This document shows, piece after piece, positions 32,952-42,864 of a stretch of DNA of 64,000 nucleotides. Positions within the stretch are counted from its first letter, which is position 1. Each line of letters starts with the position of its first letter. The notes under the pieces were generated by a model. That model was not told the origin of the DNA and ran no database searches. It saw only the letters and a list, made by a program, of their open reading frames with translations. Made by a program: the position numbers and the translations under genes. Origin of the DNA: Granulicella cerasi (GTDB lineage: Bacteria; Acidobacteriota; Terriglobia; Terriglobales; Acidobacteriaceae); the NCBI RefSeq assembly GCF_025685575.1, contig NZ_JAGSYD010000001.1:995852-1059851 (forward strand), read 5' to 3'.

Positions 32952-34427
32952 CTAACTCAGCACCCAGGTGTCCTTCGAGCCGCCGCCCTGCGAGCTGTTC
33001 ACCACCAGCGAGCCGCGCTTGAGCGCGACGCGCGTCAGTCCGCCCGGGACGATCGTCACCTTGTCGCCGTACAGCACGTACGGACGCAGATCGACGTGGC
33101 GCGGCTCCAGCTCATCGCCGATGAGGCACGGAGCGCGCGAGAACGAGATCGTCGGCTGCGCAATGTAGTTGTTCGGGTTGGCGCGAATCTTCTCCGCAAA
33201 CTGCGCGCGCTCGGTCGGCGTCGCATGCGGGCCGATCAACATGCCGTAGCCGCCCGACTCACCTACCGCCTTCACCACCAGCTTGTCGAGGTTCGCCAGC
33301 ACGTGCTCGCGCTCCTTATCGATGCGGCAGAGGAAGGTCTTTACGTTGTTCAGGATGGGGTCTTCGCCGAGGTAGTACTTGATGATCGACGGTACGTACG
33401 CATAGAGCGCCTTATCGTCGGCCACGCCGGTGCCGAAGGCGTTCGCCAGCGTCACGTTGCCGGCGCGATACGCGTTGAAGATGCCAGCCACGCCCAGGAT
33501 GGTGTCCGGTCGGAACGAGAGCGGATCCATGAAGTCGTCGTCCACGCGGCGGTAGATCACGTCCACGCGACGCAGGCCGCTGGTCGTGCGCATGTAGCAA
33601 ATGTTGTCGTGCACGACGAGGTCGCGGCCTTCGACGAGCTCGATGCCCATCTGGCGCGCAAGGTACGCGTGCTCGAAGTACGCCGAGTTGAAAACGCCCG
33701 GCGAGAGCAGCACAATGTTCGGCTCGGGGCGGCCTTCCGGCGCCAGCGAGCGCAGCGTGCCCAGCAGCACCTGCGTGTAGTGCTCGATCGGCTTCACGTT
33801 GTAGTTGCGGAAGAGCTGCGGGAAGATGCGCTTCATCACGCGGCGGTTCGTCAGCATGTAGCTCACGCCGCTCGGCACGCGCAGGTTGTCTTCGAGAACG
33901 ACGAACTCGCCGTTCTGCATACGGATCAGGTCCGTTCCGCAGATGGCGACGTACACATTGCGCGGCACCTGCATGCCCACCATGTGGCGACGATACTGCG
34001 GGCACGAGTACACCAGCTCGCGCGGCACGATGCCGTCCTTCAGGATGCGGCCTTCGTTATAGATGTCCTTCAGGAACATGTTCAGCGCGGTGATGCGCTG
34101 CGTCAGTCCGCGCTCCACGCGCGCCCACTCGGCGCTAGTGATGATGCGCGGCAGCAGGTCATACGGAAAGATCTTCTCGGTGCCTTCGTCGCGGCCATAG
34201 ACCGTGAACGTGATGCCCTGATTGAGGAAGCTGAGATCGGCGGCCTGTTTGCGGCGCTGCACTTCGTCCGGCGGGAGCTCGGCGAAGTGCTCCAGCAGAG
34301 GACCGTAGTTCTCGCGCAACTGGCCTTGGCCAGCAAACATCTCGTCGTACGCTTCGTCAAGCTGATAATTTCGCAGCGCCTCGAGGTCCGGCGCGTCGAT
34401 CACGTTCTCGGGGGAGAGATTGTCCAT
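32952..34427 (-). CDS. Circularly permuted ATP-grasp protein
   Basis: This 491-residue protein belongs to the circularly permuted ATP-grasp family (formerly DUF404/DUF407). Visible features are [10 protein letters not shown] near residue 70, [25 protein letters not shown] with [27 protein letters not shown], and the late [16 protein letters not shown] and RPYVLYG strands. ATP-grasp enzymes ligate carboxylates to amines or thiols. With alpha-E and transglutaminase-like partners this family is proposed to handle a small peptide, but no product is established. On the minus strand TATACT (34445-34440) lies 12 bases before ATG 34427. The GH79-like and nucleoside hydrolase-like genes separate it from its two usual partners. 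Confidence 0.88.
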   Translation of the reverse strand: MDNLSPENVIDAPDLEALRNYQLDEAYDEMFAGQGQLRENYGPLLEHFAELPPDEVQRRKQAADLSFLNQGITFTVYGRDEGTEKIFPYDLLPRIITSAEWARVERGLTQRITALNMFLKDIYNEGRILKDGIVPRELVYSCPQYRRHMVGMQVPRNVYVAICGTDLIRMQNGEFVVLEDNLRVPSGVSYMLTNRRVMKRIFPQLFRNYNVKPIEHYTQVLLGTLRSLAPEGRPEPNIVLLSPGVFNSAYFEHAYLARQMGIELVEGRDLVVHDNICYMRTTSGLRRVDVIYRRVDDDFMDPLSFRPDTILGVAGIFNAYRAGNVTLANAFGTGVADDKALYAYVPSIIKYYLGEDPILNNVKTFLCRIDKEREHVLANLDKLVVKAVGESGGYGMLIGPHATPTERAQFAEKIRANPNNYIAQPTISFSRAPCLIGDELEPRHVDLRPYVLYGDKVTIVPGGLTRVALKRGSLVVNSSQGGGSKDTWVLS

Positions 34428-34572
34428 GGGTGTGCCGTCAGTATAGGCGAAGTCGCGCGCAAAGCCAGCAGCGGGCTCCTATAGAATCCTCGCAGAGCGC
34501 AGCGGCAGATTTTTGCCAGAGCTCTTCTATTCCCCTGAATATCACCCTAGCCGCTTTCCACAAGGAGCTGTC

Positions 34573-35715
34573 TTGTCACAGGCCGCCGCAGTGCCGACCA
34601 GCGTACAGGTCGCGAAAAAACACTCCTCGCACATCGCGGGACTCGATGGCATTCGCGCGATTGCGGTACTGCTGGTCATGCTGTCGCACACGGCTCCAGG
34701 CCGTCTGGGACTTTTCATCCCCGCGGGGCTGGGTGTGACTATCTTCTTCTTCCTTAGCGGATTTCTCATTACGACATTGCTGCGCCGTGAGTGGAGCAAG
34801 ACCGGCGACGTCAGTCTTCGTAACTTCTACGGGCGCCGTGCGCTGCGCATCTTGCCGCCGCTCTATCTTTGTTATGCCGTGGCGGAGATCTTCGATCGCG
34901 TCATCCTGCACACGCCGGTGAGTACCAAGGAAGGCTTCTTCAGCCTCCTCTTCTACTACTTCAACTACGGCTATGCGCTCGATGCTTACGTGCATCTCCA
35001 CACGTTCCTGCCGCATGGGCTTAGCGTTGCCTGGTCTCTATGCGTGGAAGAGCATTTTTATCTGATCTTCCCGCTGGTCTTCCTGTGGCTGGGGCGGTCG
35101 TCGTGGCCTCGTCGTAAGCAGGCGGGTGTTTTGCTGGGCTTCTGCGTCCTGGAGTTGGCCTGGCGTGCCACGATGGTGCTCACGCATATGCGCGGAGCCG
35201 ATGGTTGGAGCTACTACGCGACGGATGCACGCCTGGATTCGATCCTTTGGGGCGCGTGGCTGGCTCTCTTCGCGAACCCGCTGTTTCAGGACCGCCCTTT
35301 GCTGCCGGCGCGGCTCCTCACGCCTGCCTTCTGGTTCGCCGTAGTCGCACTCATCGCTTCGAGCGCTTTACGAGGGCAGCTCTACCGCGACGCAATCCGT
35401 TACTCACTGCATGGTGTGCTGCTGTTGGCGATCTTCAGCTTCGTCGCAGCCAGGCAGCAGCACTGGGTGGTGCGCGCGCTGGAGACACCCGCGCTGCGCT
35501 ACATCGGCTGGATCTCCTACACGCTTTACCTCAGCCACTACATCTTTCTTGAGGCCTTCGAGGCTTGGTGGCCACAGTCGCCAGTGGCGCGTATGGCCGC
35601 GACGTTGCTTGCGGCATTCGTGTTCAGCGCCCTCATGCGTTTTGCCGTGGAAACCCCGCTGCTGCGCTGGCGAAACCGCCTCCATCGCGAACCACACACC
35701 CCTGAGGCTGCGTAA
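34573..35715 (+). CDS. Acyltransferase 3 (OafA/YrhL-type) membrane protein
   Basis: This 380-residue membrane acyltransferase transfers acyl groups to extracytoplasmic sugars. The N-terminal motif HIAGLDGIRAIAVLLVMLSH carries the conserved His at its end, and FFFLSGFLITTLL and RNFYGRRALRILPPLY follow. SVAWSLCVEEHFYLIFPL has the second conserved Glu/His region. About ten hydrophobic helices are visible. The start is chosen at TTG 34573, five bases after a perfect AAGGAG; the longer in-frame TTG at 34513 has none. It is divergent from the ATP-grasp gene. The substrate may be one of the surface glycans implied by nearby genes, but this is inference. Confidence 0.88.
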   Translation: MSQAAAVPTSVQVAKKHSSHIAGLDGIRAIAVLLVMLSHTAPGRLGLFIPAGLGVTIFFFLSGFLITTLLRREWSKTGDVSLRNFYGRRALRILPPLYLCYAVAEIFDRVILHTPVSTKEGFFSLLFYYFNYGYALDAYVHLHTFLPHGLSVAWSLCVEEHFYLIFPLVFLWLGRSSWPRRKQAGVLLGFCVLELAWRATMVLTHMRGADGWSYYATDARLDSILWGAWLALFANPLFQDRPLLPARLLTPAFWFAVVALIASSALRGQLYRDAIRYSLHGVLLLAIFSFVAARQQHWVVRALETPALRYIGWISYTLYLSHYIFLEAFEAWWPQSPVARMAATLLAAFVFSALMRFAVETPLLRWRNRLHREPHTPEAA

Positions 35716-35899
35716 ACTGCTGAGCATTCTCGGAAACTTCACGCGTCTTCCAGTAAAATAAAAGGGAATCGGCGTTCTCGCGAGAATCACTCACTCTTGA
35801 GCAGAGGTTGACAACGGCACATGCCGTTCCCCGGCACTGCGCGCGTCCTGCCCCGTTTCAACCAAAAGAAGAACGACCAAAGGAAACCTTCCGCAAGTT

Positions 35900-37723
35900 A
35901 TGTCTCAGACGATCCGCAATATCGCCATCATCGCGCACGTTGACCACGGCAAGACCACCCTCGTAGACGCCATGCTCCGCCAGTCCGGTACCTTCCGCTC
36001 CAACGAGGCCGTTACCGACCGCGTCATGGACTCGAATGACCTGGAAAAAGAGCGCGGCATCACGATTCTTGCTAAGAACACCGCGATCCACTACAAGAAC
36101 GACAAGATCAACATCGTCGACACCCCGGGCCACGCCGACTTCGGCGGCGAAGTCGAGCGCGCCCTCAAGATGGTTGACGGCGTCGTTCTGCTCGTGGACG
36201 CTTCGGAAGGTCCGCTGCCGCAGACCCGCTACGTGCTCTCGAAGGCCCTCGAAGCCAAGCTCACCCCGATCCTCGTGATCAACAAGATCGACCGTCCGGA
36301 CGCGCGTGTTTCGGAAGTGCTGAACGAGGTGTATGACCTCTTCATCGACCTCGATGCCGATGAGTCGGTCCTCGAGTTCCCGGTGATCTACACGAACGGC
36401 AAGGCCGGTACCGCGACCATGGACATGGCCAACCCCGGCACCGATCTGCAGCCGCTCTTCGAGCTCATCACGGCGACGATTCCTCCCGCACCGGGCTCGG
36501 CCGACGGCGACCTCCAGGTCCTCGTCACCAACCTCGACTACTCGGACTATTTGGGCCGCTTGGCGATTGGCCGTGTTTTCAACGGCACGCTGAAGACCGG
36601 TCAGGAAGTGAACGTTTCGCGCGCTGACGGTTCGCTGGCGCCCGTGAAGATCACCAAGCTCTTCACCTACGACGGCCTCAAGCGCGTCGACACCACCGAG
36701 ACCACCGTGGGTGACATCGTTGCCGTTGCCGGCATCGAGAACATCACCATCGGCGACAGCCTCTGCGCGATCGAGAACCCCAAGCCGCTCCCCGGCATCA
36801 AGATCGATGACCCCACCATCGCGATGGTCTTCACCGTCAACAACGGCCCCTTCGCGGGTAAGGAAGGCAAGCTCGTCACCTCGCGCAACATCAAGGAGCG
36901 CCTTGATCGCGAGCTGCTGACGAACGTGTCGATCCGCGTGGAAGACACCGGCTCCCCTGACTCGTTCAAGGTGATGGGCCGTGGCGAGCTGCAGCTCTCG
37001 GTGCTCATCGAAACGATGCGCCGCGAAGGCTTCGAGCTCATGGTTTCGCGTCCGACGATCGTCACCAAGCGCATCGACGGCGCGCTGTTTGAGCCCAGCG
37101 AAGTTCTCTCGGTCGACGTGCCGGAAGAGTTCTCGGGCACGGTGATCCAGAAGCTTGGACCGCGCAAGGGCGAAATGACCAAGATGTCGAACCACGGCTC
37201 GGGCCGCGTTCGCATGGAGTTCAACGTTCCGTCGCGTGGCCTCATCGGTCTCCGCAACGAAATGCTGACGGAAACCCGCGGCACGATCATCATGAACTCG
37301 ATCGCTGGCGAGTACATCCCGTACACCGGTGAGATCCCGCAGCGTCCCACGGGCGCTCTGATCTCCGATCGTCAGGGTTCGACGACCATCTATGCACTCG
37401 ATGGCCTGCAGGACCGCGGCATTCTCTTCGTTCCGGATGGCATCGAAGTGTACGAAGGCATGATCGTCGGCGAGCACTCGCGCGACAACGATCTCGACGT
37501 GAACTGCGTTCGCGAAAAGAAGCTGACGAACATGCGTGCATCGGGTTCGGACGACGCTCTCCGCCTCGTGCCTTACAAGCAGCTCACGCTCGAGCAGACG
37601 ATCGAATTCCTCGCTGACGACGAACTCGTCGAGGTCACCCCGAAGTCGCTCCGCATGCGCAAGAAGATCCTGCAGGCGAACAAGCGCCCGAAGGGCACGC
37701 GCGGCGGCTCCACCCTCGAGTAA
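35900..37723 (+). CDS. typA: TypA/BipA translational GTPase
   Basis: This 607-residue ribosome-associated GTPase is needed for 50S assembly and growth under stress. The G-domain motifs are G1 AHVDHGKT at 12-19, G3 [12 protein letters not shown] and G4 [11 protein letters not shown]-like domains II, III and V follow, then the BipA-specific C-terminal domain ([37 protein letters not shown]). Length matches the family. ATG 35900 has AAAGGAAA about 13 bases upstream. It stands alone between the acyltransferase and a strong terminator. Confidence 0.97.
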   Translation: MSQTIRNIAIIAHVDHGKTTLVDAMLRQSGTFRSNEAVTDRVMDSNDLEKERGITILAKNTAIHYKNDKINIVDTPGHADFGGEVERALKMVDGVVLLVDASEGPLPQTRYVLSKALEAKLTPILVINKIDRPDARVSEVLNEVYDLFIDLDADESVLEFPVIYTNGKAGTATMDMANPGTDLQPLFELITATIPPAPGSADGDLQVLVTNLDYSDYLGRLAIGRVFNGTLKTGQEVNVSRADGSLAPVKITKLFTYDGLKRVDTTETTVGDIVAVAGIENITIGDSLCAIENPKPLPGIKIDDPTIAMVFTVNNGPFAGKEGKLVTSRNIKERLDRELLTNVSIRVEDTGSPDSFKVMGRGELQLSVLIETMRREGFELMVSRPTIVTKRIDGALFEPSEVLSVDVPEEFSGTVIQKLGPRKGEMTKMSNHGSGRVRMEFNVPSRGLIGLRNEMLTETRGTIIMNSIAGEYIPYTGEIPQRPTGALISDRQGSTTIYALDGLQDRGILFVPDGIEVYEGMIVGEHSRDNDLDVNCVREKKLTNMRASGSDDALRLVPYKQLTLEQTIEFLADDELVEVTPKSLRMRKKILQANKRPKGTRGGSTLE

Positions 37724-37744
37724 GCCACAGCACAAGCAGTACCG

Positions 37745-37781
37745 AACGCCGGCTCCTTACGTGAGGAGCCGGCGTTCTTTT
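37745..37781 (+). terminator. Terminator after typA
   Basis: The 13-bp stem AACGCCGGCTCCT/AGGAGCCGGCGTT has a six-base loop and is followed by CTTTT. Confidence 0.92.
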
Positions 37782-37886
37782 GTGCGCCCAAGCTGAAAAT
37801 CTCTCTCTACGACTAAAATCGTATAAAGACACATATGGCCGGAGCCTCGTATCGCTCAATGCAGAGAGAACGAAGGCCGTGCCGCA

Positions 37887-40388
37887 ATGGTTGAGGAGAG
37901 CTTCTTGTTTTCTGTGATGCGACGTGGCGTTTTCGGTAGTGCGGTGTTGTTGGCCGCGCCTGTTCTGGTGGTAACTGCAGCTCATGCGCAAAGCGCGGGC
38001 AGCGTCAGGGGAATCGTGCGCGACGCCGCGCAGCTTCCCGTAGCCAACGCGCAGGTCTCGCTCGATGGCGATGACGTGCACCTGCGCTTTACGACGGACG
38101 CGAACGGGACGTACACGCTGACGAACGTGCCGCCCGGCAATTACACACTGACCGCGCAGCGCGCCGATTTCCAGCCGGTCTCGCTGCAGCTCCGCGTCGT
38201 CAGCGGTCCGGCTTTCGCGCAGGACCTGATCTTCACGCGCGCCCGCAGCGATGCGAGTGTCACCGTGACTGCACCCACAACCGGCACCACGGCGCAGGGC
38301 TACTACATCGACCGCGTCGACCGCGGCGTGCTCGGTGAAACGCCTATCGTCGACCAGCCCGCCGTCATCACCACCGCGTCGGCCGACCTGCTGCAGAACC
38401 TGCAGGTGAAGAGCTTCCGCGACGCCATGCACTACATGCCGCTCGTGCAGTTCACCGAGCAGCAGGGCCCCGAAGTTCTGCGCCCCGCCACGCGCGGTAT
38501 GCAGGGTTCCATCGCGCAGAACACCCGCATGGACGGCATGGCGATGGCGATCACCGGCGCCAACCCGATGGAGCAATACCAGGAGTTGCAGGTGCAGAAC
38601 GGCCTCGGCGCCGCGATGTACGGCCCTGCGAACCCGTCGGGCATGTTCGACTTCGTGCTGAAGCGCCCCACTGACGCGCCGACGCGCAACATCTACCTCG
38701 AGCAGGACTCGTCCTCCGTCGGCACCATCTACGGCGACTTCTCCGACCGTCTCGGCAAGCACAAGTGGTTCGGCTACCGCACGAACCTGCTCTTCGGCGA
38801 CGGCACGCAGTTCGTCGAAGCCAGCCGTCTGCGCCGCCGCCTCGGCATGTTCGCGTTCGACGCGCGCATCACGCCGACGACCACGATCGACGCCCACTAT
38901 AGCGCCTATGACCTCGTGCAGCGTGGCTACCCCGGCTGGTTCACCTACGGACCCAACACCGCTGCCGGCGGCACCACGCAGAACCCCGCACCGAGCTTCG
39001 TGCTGCCCGCTGCTCCTGACCCACGCGTGCGCGGCTTCGGCCAGGCGTATGCCGGTGTCAACCTCACCACACAGAGCACCAGCGCGCGCATTCTGCATGA
39101 CTTCTCGCCGAACTGGCACGCCGCCGCCGGCGGCCTTGCGCAACGCCTTGACCGCTTCATCGACACGCCGGTGAACGTGATCACCTCCAACAACGGCGAC
39201 TATCGCCAGTCGCTGGCGACCGGCTTTGCCCCGCGCTTCGGCGTGGAAAGCGACCTCGGCTACATCACCGGCATCCTCCGCAAATGGGGCCTGCAGCAGG
39301 ATGTCGTCGTTGCCAGCGAAGGCTACCGCTTCAACCAGTACGCCTATACCGCACCTGCGGCTGCAAGCGTTCTGCTGGGCACCGCGAACGTGGCGCATCC
39401 GGTCATCTTCGCGCCGCCGGCGGCGGGCCTGCCGAAGAACACCGACCTTCGCCAGAGCGCGGTCGTGCACCAGCAGGGCTTCAACCTCGGTGACTTCATT
39501 CACTTCCCACACGGCCTCGGCATCCGCGTCGCCGCGAGCCAGGACTGGATCGGCGCGGATAACTACACCTGGACCGCTGCCACCCGCACCAACGCGCGTA
39601 CCAGTGGTTCGAACAAGCAGGGCATCAGCCCTTCGGCCAGCGTGCTCTACAAGTTCGGCTCGACGCTCACCGCGTACGGCACCTTCGCCAGCAGCCTGCA
39701 GCAGGGCGATCTCGCGCCGACCTCAGCCGCGCTCGTCAACAGCGGGCAGTCGCTTGCGCCTTACCGCAGCAAGCAGTGGGAGATGGGCGTGAAGTCTGAT
39801 CCGCGCCCCATCGCCTTCACCGCCGCGCTCTTCCGCCTGGAGCGTCCGTTCGCCAACACGGTCGCGTACAACGGCAGCGCGACGCAAACGATCTTCAAGA
39901 TCGTCGGCCAGCAGGTGAACTTCGGCGCAGAGTTGCAGGCGCAGGGCACGCTCTTCAACCGTCTGCTGATTGACGGCGGCTTCACCGCGTTGAACTCCCG
40001 CCTGAACGGCACGCAGATCGCCGCCACGGACGGCAAGCGCTTCGTCGGTATCCCCGGCTACCGCGCTGGTCTCTACAGTGAATACCGCGTACCCGGCGTG
40101 CAGCGTCTCAGTCTCACGGGCTCATGGCAGTTCATCGGGCAGCGTCCGCAGGACGACGAAAACCTGCACACCACACCCGGATCGAGCACCTTCGACTTCG
40201 GTTTCCGCTACGCGCGCACCGTGCACAAGATGCTCGCGACGCTGCGCTTCAACTGCCAGAACATCACCGACACGCGCTACTACTCGACGATCGCTGCGGG
40301 AGACATTACCGGCACCAACGCCAGCAGTAACGTCGCCCACATCGGCACGCCGCGCACCATCTCCAGCGGTCTGCAGCTCGGCTTCTAA
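37887..40388 (+). CDS. TonB-dependent receptor, siderophore-receptor-like
   Basis: This 833-residue outer-membrane receptor has a signal peptide (about 1-36, AAHAQS) and a short carboxypeptidase-regulatory-like domain (about 38-115, GSVRGIVRDAAQLPVANAQV). The plug (about 150-260) carries RPATRGMQGSIAQNTRMDGM and YGPANPSGMFDFVLKRPT, the pattern of ferric-siderophore receptors of the FhuE/FpvA kind. The barrel ends in a terminal Phe (GLQLGF). The ligand is not determined. ATG 37887 is used; an internal ATG at 37917 (MRRGVFGSAVLL) would also give a signal peptide. The sodium:solute symporter begins 48 bases after its stop, so the two may act in one uptake route across both membranes. Confidence 0.87.
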   Translation: MVEESFLFSVMRRGVFGSAVLLAAPVLVVTAAHAQSAGSVRGIVRDAAQLPVANAQVSLDGDDVHLRFTTDANGTYTLTNVPPGNYTLTAQRADFQPVSLQLRVVSGPAFAQDLIFTRARSDASVTVTAPTTGTTAQGYYIDRVDRGVLGETPIVDQPAVITTASADLLQNLQVKSFRDAMHYMPLVQFTEQQGPEVLRPATRGMQGSIAQNTRMDGMAMAITGANPMEQYQELQVQNGLGAAMYGPANPSGMFDFVLKRPTDAPTRNIYLEQDSSSVGTIYGDFSDRLGKHKWFGYRTNLLFGDGTQFVEASRLRRRLGMFAFDARITPTTTIDAHYSAYDLVQRGYPGWFTYGPNTAAGGTTQNPAPSFVLPAAPDPRVRGFGQAYAGVNLTTQSTSARILHDFSPNWHAAAGGLAQRLDRFIDTPVNVITSNNGDYRQSLATGFAPRFGVESDLGYITGILRKWGLQQDVVVASEGYRFNQYAYTAPAAASVLLGTANVAHPVIFAPPAAGLPKNTDLRQSAVVHQQGFNLGDFIHFPHGLGIRVAASQDWIGADNYTWTAATRTNARTSGSNKQGISPSASVLYKFGSTLTAYGTFASSLQQGDLAPTSAALVNSGQSLAPYRSKQWEMGVKSDPRPIAFTAALFRLERPFANTVAYNGSATQTIFKIVGQQVNFGAELQAQGTLFNRLLIDGGFTALNSRLNGTQIAATDGKRFVGIPGYRAGLYSEYRVPGVQRLSLTGSWQFIGQRPQDDENLHTTPGSSTFDFGFRYARTVHKMLATLRFNCQNITDTRYYSTIAAGDITGTNASSNVAHIGTPRTISSGLQLGF

Positions 40389-40420
40389 CTCTACGGCCAC
40401 CGCGTAGAGGCTCACGCTAG

Positions 40421-40426
40421 TATCAT
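40421..40426 (+). promoter_or_regulatory. Candidate -10 box before the sodium:solute symporter
   Basis: TATCAT ends ten bases before ATG 40437 with no Shine-Dalgarno, suggesting the symporter has its own near-leaderless start in addition to any read-through. Confidence 0.35.
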
Positions 40427-40436
40427 TCGCACAAGC

Positions 40437-41873
40437 ATGAACCTCTACGCGATCGTCCTCGGCATCATCGTCATCACGCTGCTCAGCGTCTCGCTGGCGC
40501 GGCTCGGCAAGGTCAAAACCAAGGCCGACTACCTGGTCGCCGGGCGCTCGCTGCCTGCGTTCGTGCTCGTCTTCACGCTGCTCTCCAGCTGGATCGGCTC
40601 GGGGTCGCTGCTCGGCGGTGCCGAGAACGCCTACCGCCACGGTTTCGGTGCGCTGTGGCAGGCCGCAGGCGGATGGGCGGGGCTGCTGCTCATCTACTTC
40701 ATCGCACCGCGCGCGCGAAAGTTCGCGCAGTTCACCATCCCTGATCTGCTGGAGTCGCGCTACAACCAGACCGCGCGCCTGCTCGGCGTCATCGCCGTGT
40801 TGTTCACGTACACCGCGATCACGAGTTACCAGTTCATCGGCGGCGGCGACATCATCCACCTCATCTTCCCGGGCATCTCGTCCACGCACGGCGCGTACAT
40901 TCTCGCGGGCTTCGTCATCGTCTTCACGGCGATCGCAGGTATGGGCTCGGTCGCTTACATGGACGTCGTGATCGGCATGTTGGCAACGATCACGCTCATC
41001 GTGGCTCTGCCGGTGTTGATCCACCTCGCTGGCGGCTGGTCGGGCGTGCACGCAGCGTTGCCTGCCTCGCACTTCACGGCCTTCGGCGAGATCAAACCCA
41101 TCGCCGCGCTCGAGCTCTTCCTGCCGACGTGCCTGCTCATGCTCGGCAATCAGAGCATGTACCAGAAGTTCTTCTCGGCGAAGACCGAGCGCGACGCGAC
41201 CGTCGCCGTCGGCGGCTGGATGATCGGCACGATCATCCTCGAAACCGTGATCGTTGGTGTTGCCGTCGTGGGTTCGGCGCTCTTCCGCACCGGTGAGGTC
41301 GCCGACCATCCGCGCGAAATTCTCGCATACACCGCGACGCATGCTTTTGGCGGCTCACCGCTGCTCAGCATCCTCGGTGCGCTGCTCGTCGGAGCGATCT
41401 TCGCGAAGGTCGTCTCGACTGCGAACAACTACCTCTTCTCGCCCGCGACGAATCTCGTCAACGACGTCTTCGTGCGCTACATCCGCCCCGAGGCAGGCAA
41501 CGGCGAAATCCTCGGCGTCTCGCGCCTCATGGTGGTCGCGCTGGGTTGCTGGGCGCTGCTGCAGGCGCTGCGCATCAAGAGCGTGCTGGCGATGAGCCTC
41601 TATGCATACACGATCTACTCGGCTGCGCTGACGCCGGTGATCCTCGCGGCGTTCTTCTGGCGTCGCGCGACCGCCGCAGGCGCGGTGGCTTCGATCGCCG
41701 CGGGAACCGCAGTCACGGTGAGCTGGCAGTATGTCGCGCCGCACCTCCCCGCAGTGCTTGCGCAGCGTGACGCGATCCTCCCGGCGCTCATCCTCTCGCT
41801 CATCGGCCTCGTTTGCGTAAGCCTCGCCACACCCGCACCGAGCGAAGCGAAGTTGCGGCCCTTCGAAGGCTAG
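40437..41873 (+). CDS. Sodium:solute symporter family protein
   Basis: This 478-residue inner-membrane protein has about thirteen hydrophobic helices and SSS-family features: an N-terminal LVAGRSLPAF region, the LSSWIGSGSLLGGAENAYRHG segment in helix 2, and TTHAFGGSPLL with VSTANNYLFSPATNLVNDVF later. Members import sugars, amino acids, nucleosides or vitamins with Na+. The substrate is not predictable here. It directly follows the TonB receptor, which may supply its substrate. The stop at 41873 is followed by a partial palindromic element. Confidence 0.88.
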   Translation: MNLYAIVLGIIVITLLSVSLARLGKVKTKADYLVAGRSLPAFVLVFTLLSSWIGSGSLLGGAENAYRHGFGALWQAAGGWAGLLLIYFIAPRARKFAQFTIPDLLESRYNQTARLLGVIAVLFTYTAITSYQFIGGGDIIHLIFPGISSTHGAYILAGFVIVFTAIAGMGSVAYMDVVIGMLATITLIVALPVLIHLAGGWSGVHAALPASHFTAFGEIKPIAALELFLPTCLLMLGNQSMYQKFFSAKTERDATVAVGGWMIGTIILETVIVGVAVVGSALFRTGEVADHPREILAYTATHAFGGSPLLSILGALLVGAIFAKVVSTANNYLFSPATNLVNDVFVRYIRPEAGNGEILGVSRLMVVALGCWALLQALRIKSVLAMSLYAYTIYSAALTPVILAAFFWRRATAAGAVASIAAGTAVTVSWQYVAPHLPAVLAQRDAILPALILSLIGLVCVSLATPAPSEAKLRPFEG

Positions 41874-41891
41874 TCGCAACGCCACAAAACA

Positions 41892-41926
41892 CCAGGTCCC
41901 GATTCTGAGACCTGGGCTCACAGGAG
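41892..41926 (+). repeat. Palindromic intergenic element, partial flanks
   Basis: The arms CCAGGTC and GACCTGG, with CCGATTCTGA between, are those of the common copies; the GAACGGGTG flank is missing and the right flank reads GCTCACAGGA. Confidence 0.65.
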
Positions 41927-42034
41927 GCAAGCGAAGATCGGCGAACGCGTCCGAGTCTTCCTCTCCAGATCACCACGGCTCCTCAACCTGCATCCAATCC
42001 ACCACGGCGCGCGAAACGCCCTTGGAGGACTGCC

Positions 42035-42409
42035 ATGTTTGCTGCTACGAACGATCCCATCGACCCCATCAAGCAGATCGGCGATGACGCCACCGCAACC
42101 TTCGAGAACGATCCGAAGTTCATCGAGCCCACGCCCGGCTCCGAAGGCTCCAGCGACAATGTCGAAGAGCAGCAGGCTCTGCATGCGCGCGACACGGACG
42201 ACAGTGCAGACTCCGACGCCGAGCTCGAGAACGACGGCGAACTTGACGACGATGCCGACGATATCGACCTCGGCGCAGACGAGGATGCGCTCTACCGCGA
42301 GAAGGAAGACGACATCGACACCGACCGCCTCGTCGCCTCGGCGATGCACGTCTTCTCACACCACGCAGCGGCCATGACGGACCAACTTTTGCACGGAGCT
42401 TCACGCTAG
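42035..42409 (+). CDS. Highly acidic small protein of unknown function
   Basis: This 124-residue protein is extremely rich in Asp and Glu (for example DDSADSDAELENDGELDDD at about 55-73) and probably disordered. A short C-terminal helix follows (DRLVASAMHVFSHHAAAMTDQLL). There is no signal peptide or membrane segment. GGAGG lies six bases before ATG 42035. The next gene begins on the base after its TAG, so they are one operon. The protein could be an acidic chaperone-like partner of the small membrane protein that follows, but no function is known. Confidence 0.65.
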   Translation: MFAATNDPIDPIKQIGDDATATFENDPKFIEPTPGSEGSSDNVEEQQALHARDTDDSADSDAELENDGELDDDADDIDLGADEDALYREKEDDIDTDRLVASAMHVFSHHAAAMTDQLLHGASR

Positions 42410-42811
42410 ATGACGAAGTCGCAGGAACGTTCTCTCTGGAAGGGGCTCCTAGCCGGAGCCATCGCCGGCCTCGTTGCCACGGCCGCGAAGACTGCAGCCG
42501 AGCGTTTCGGCCCGCAGCATCGTGAACGCGCCGACAGCGCCTCGGCCGAAATGCATTGGGGCGTGGGCATCGCAGCCGGGGCAGCCTACGGTGCGGTCGC
42601 AGAGTTCTTCCCCGCAGCGACGGCGAAGGAAGGCGCAGCCTTCGGTCTTACCCTCATGTCCGTAACGCAGCGCGGTGTGCTGCCTGCGCTCGGCATGGCC
42701 CCTGCGGCAGAGGACGAGACGCTCGGCGAAGAAACCGCCGAAGCCGCGACGCATATCGTCTATGGCGTTGTCGCGGAGAAGGTGCGCGGCATCGTTCGCC
42801 CCCTGCTCTAA
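42410..42811 (+). CDS. DUF1440/YagU-like small membrane protein
   Basis: This 133-residue protein has an N-terminal hydrophobic helix ([22 protein letters not shown]) and two further hydrophobic stretches ([19 protein letters not shown] and [16 protein letters not shown]). The pattern resembles the YagU/DUF1440 inner-membrane family, linked in E. coli to acid resistance. It starts immediately after the stop of the acidic protein, so translation is coupled. The assignment is by eye and moderately sure. Confidence 0.65.
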   Translation: MTKSQERSLWKGLLAGAIAGLVATAAKTAAERFGPQHRERADSASAEMHWGVGIAAGAAYGAVAEFFPAATAKEGAAFGLTLMSVTQRGVLPALGMAPAAEDETLGEETAEAATHIVYGVVAEKVRGIVRPLL

Positions 42812-42864
42812 CACCCCTGATATCCTTGCAAGCGAACGCAATAACGCAAGGAGCACTACGACAC

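Noticed and set aside
35858-37735. Long minus-strand frame of 625 codons
   Set aside because: It is antisense to typA, whose GTPase motifs are unmistakable. The antisense product is low-complexity and Asp/Arg/Val-rich.
37635-39512. Long minus-strand frame of 625 codons overlapping typA and the TonB receptor
   Set aside because: It is antisense to parts of two real genes and crosses a strong terminator.
42812-42864. Possible S-adenosylhomocysteine riboswitch before ahcY
   Set aside because: The leader is only about 50 bases and no pseudoknot-like pairing is visible.
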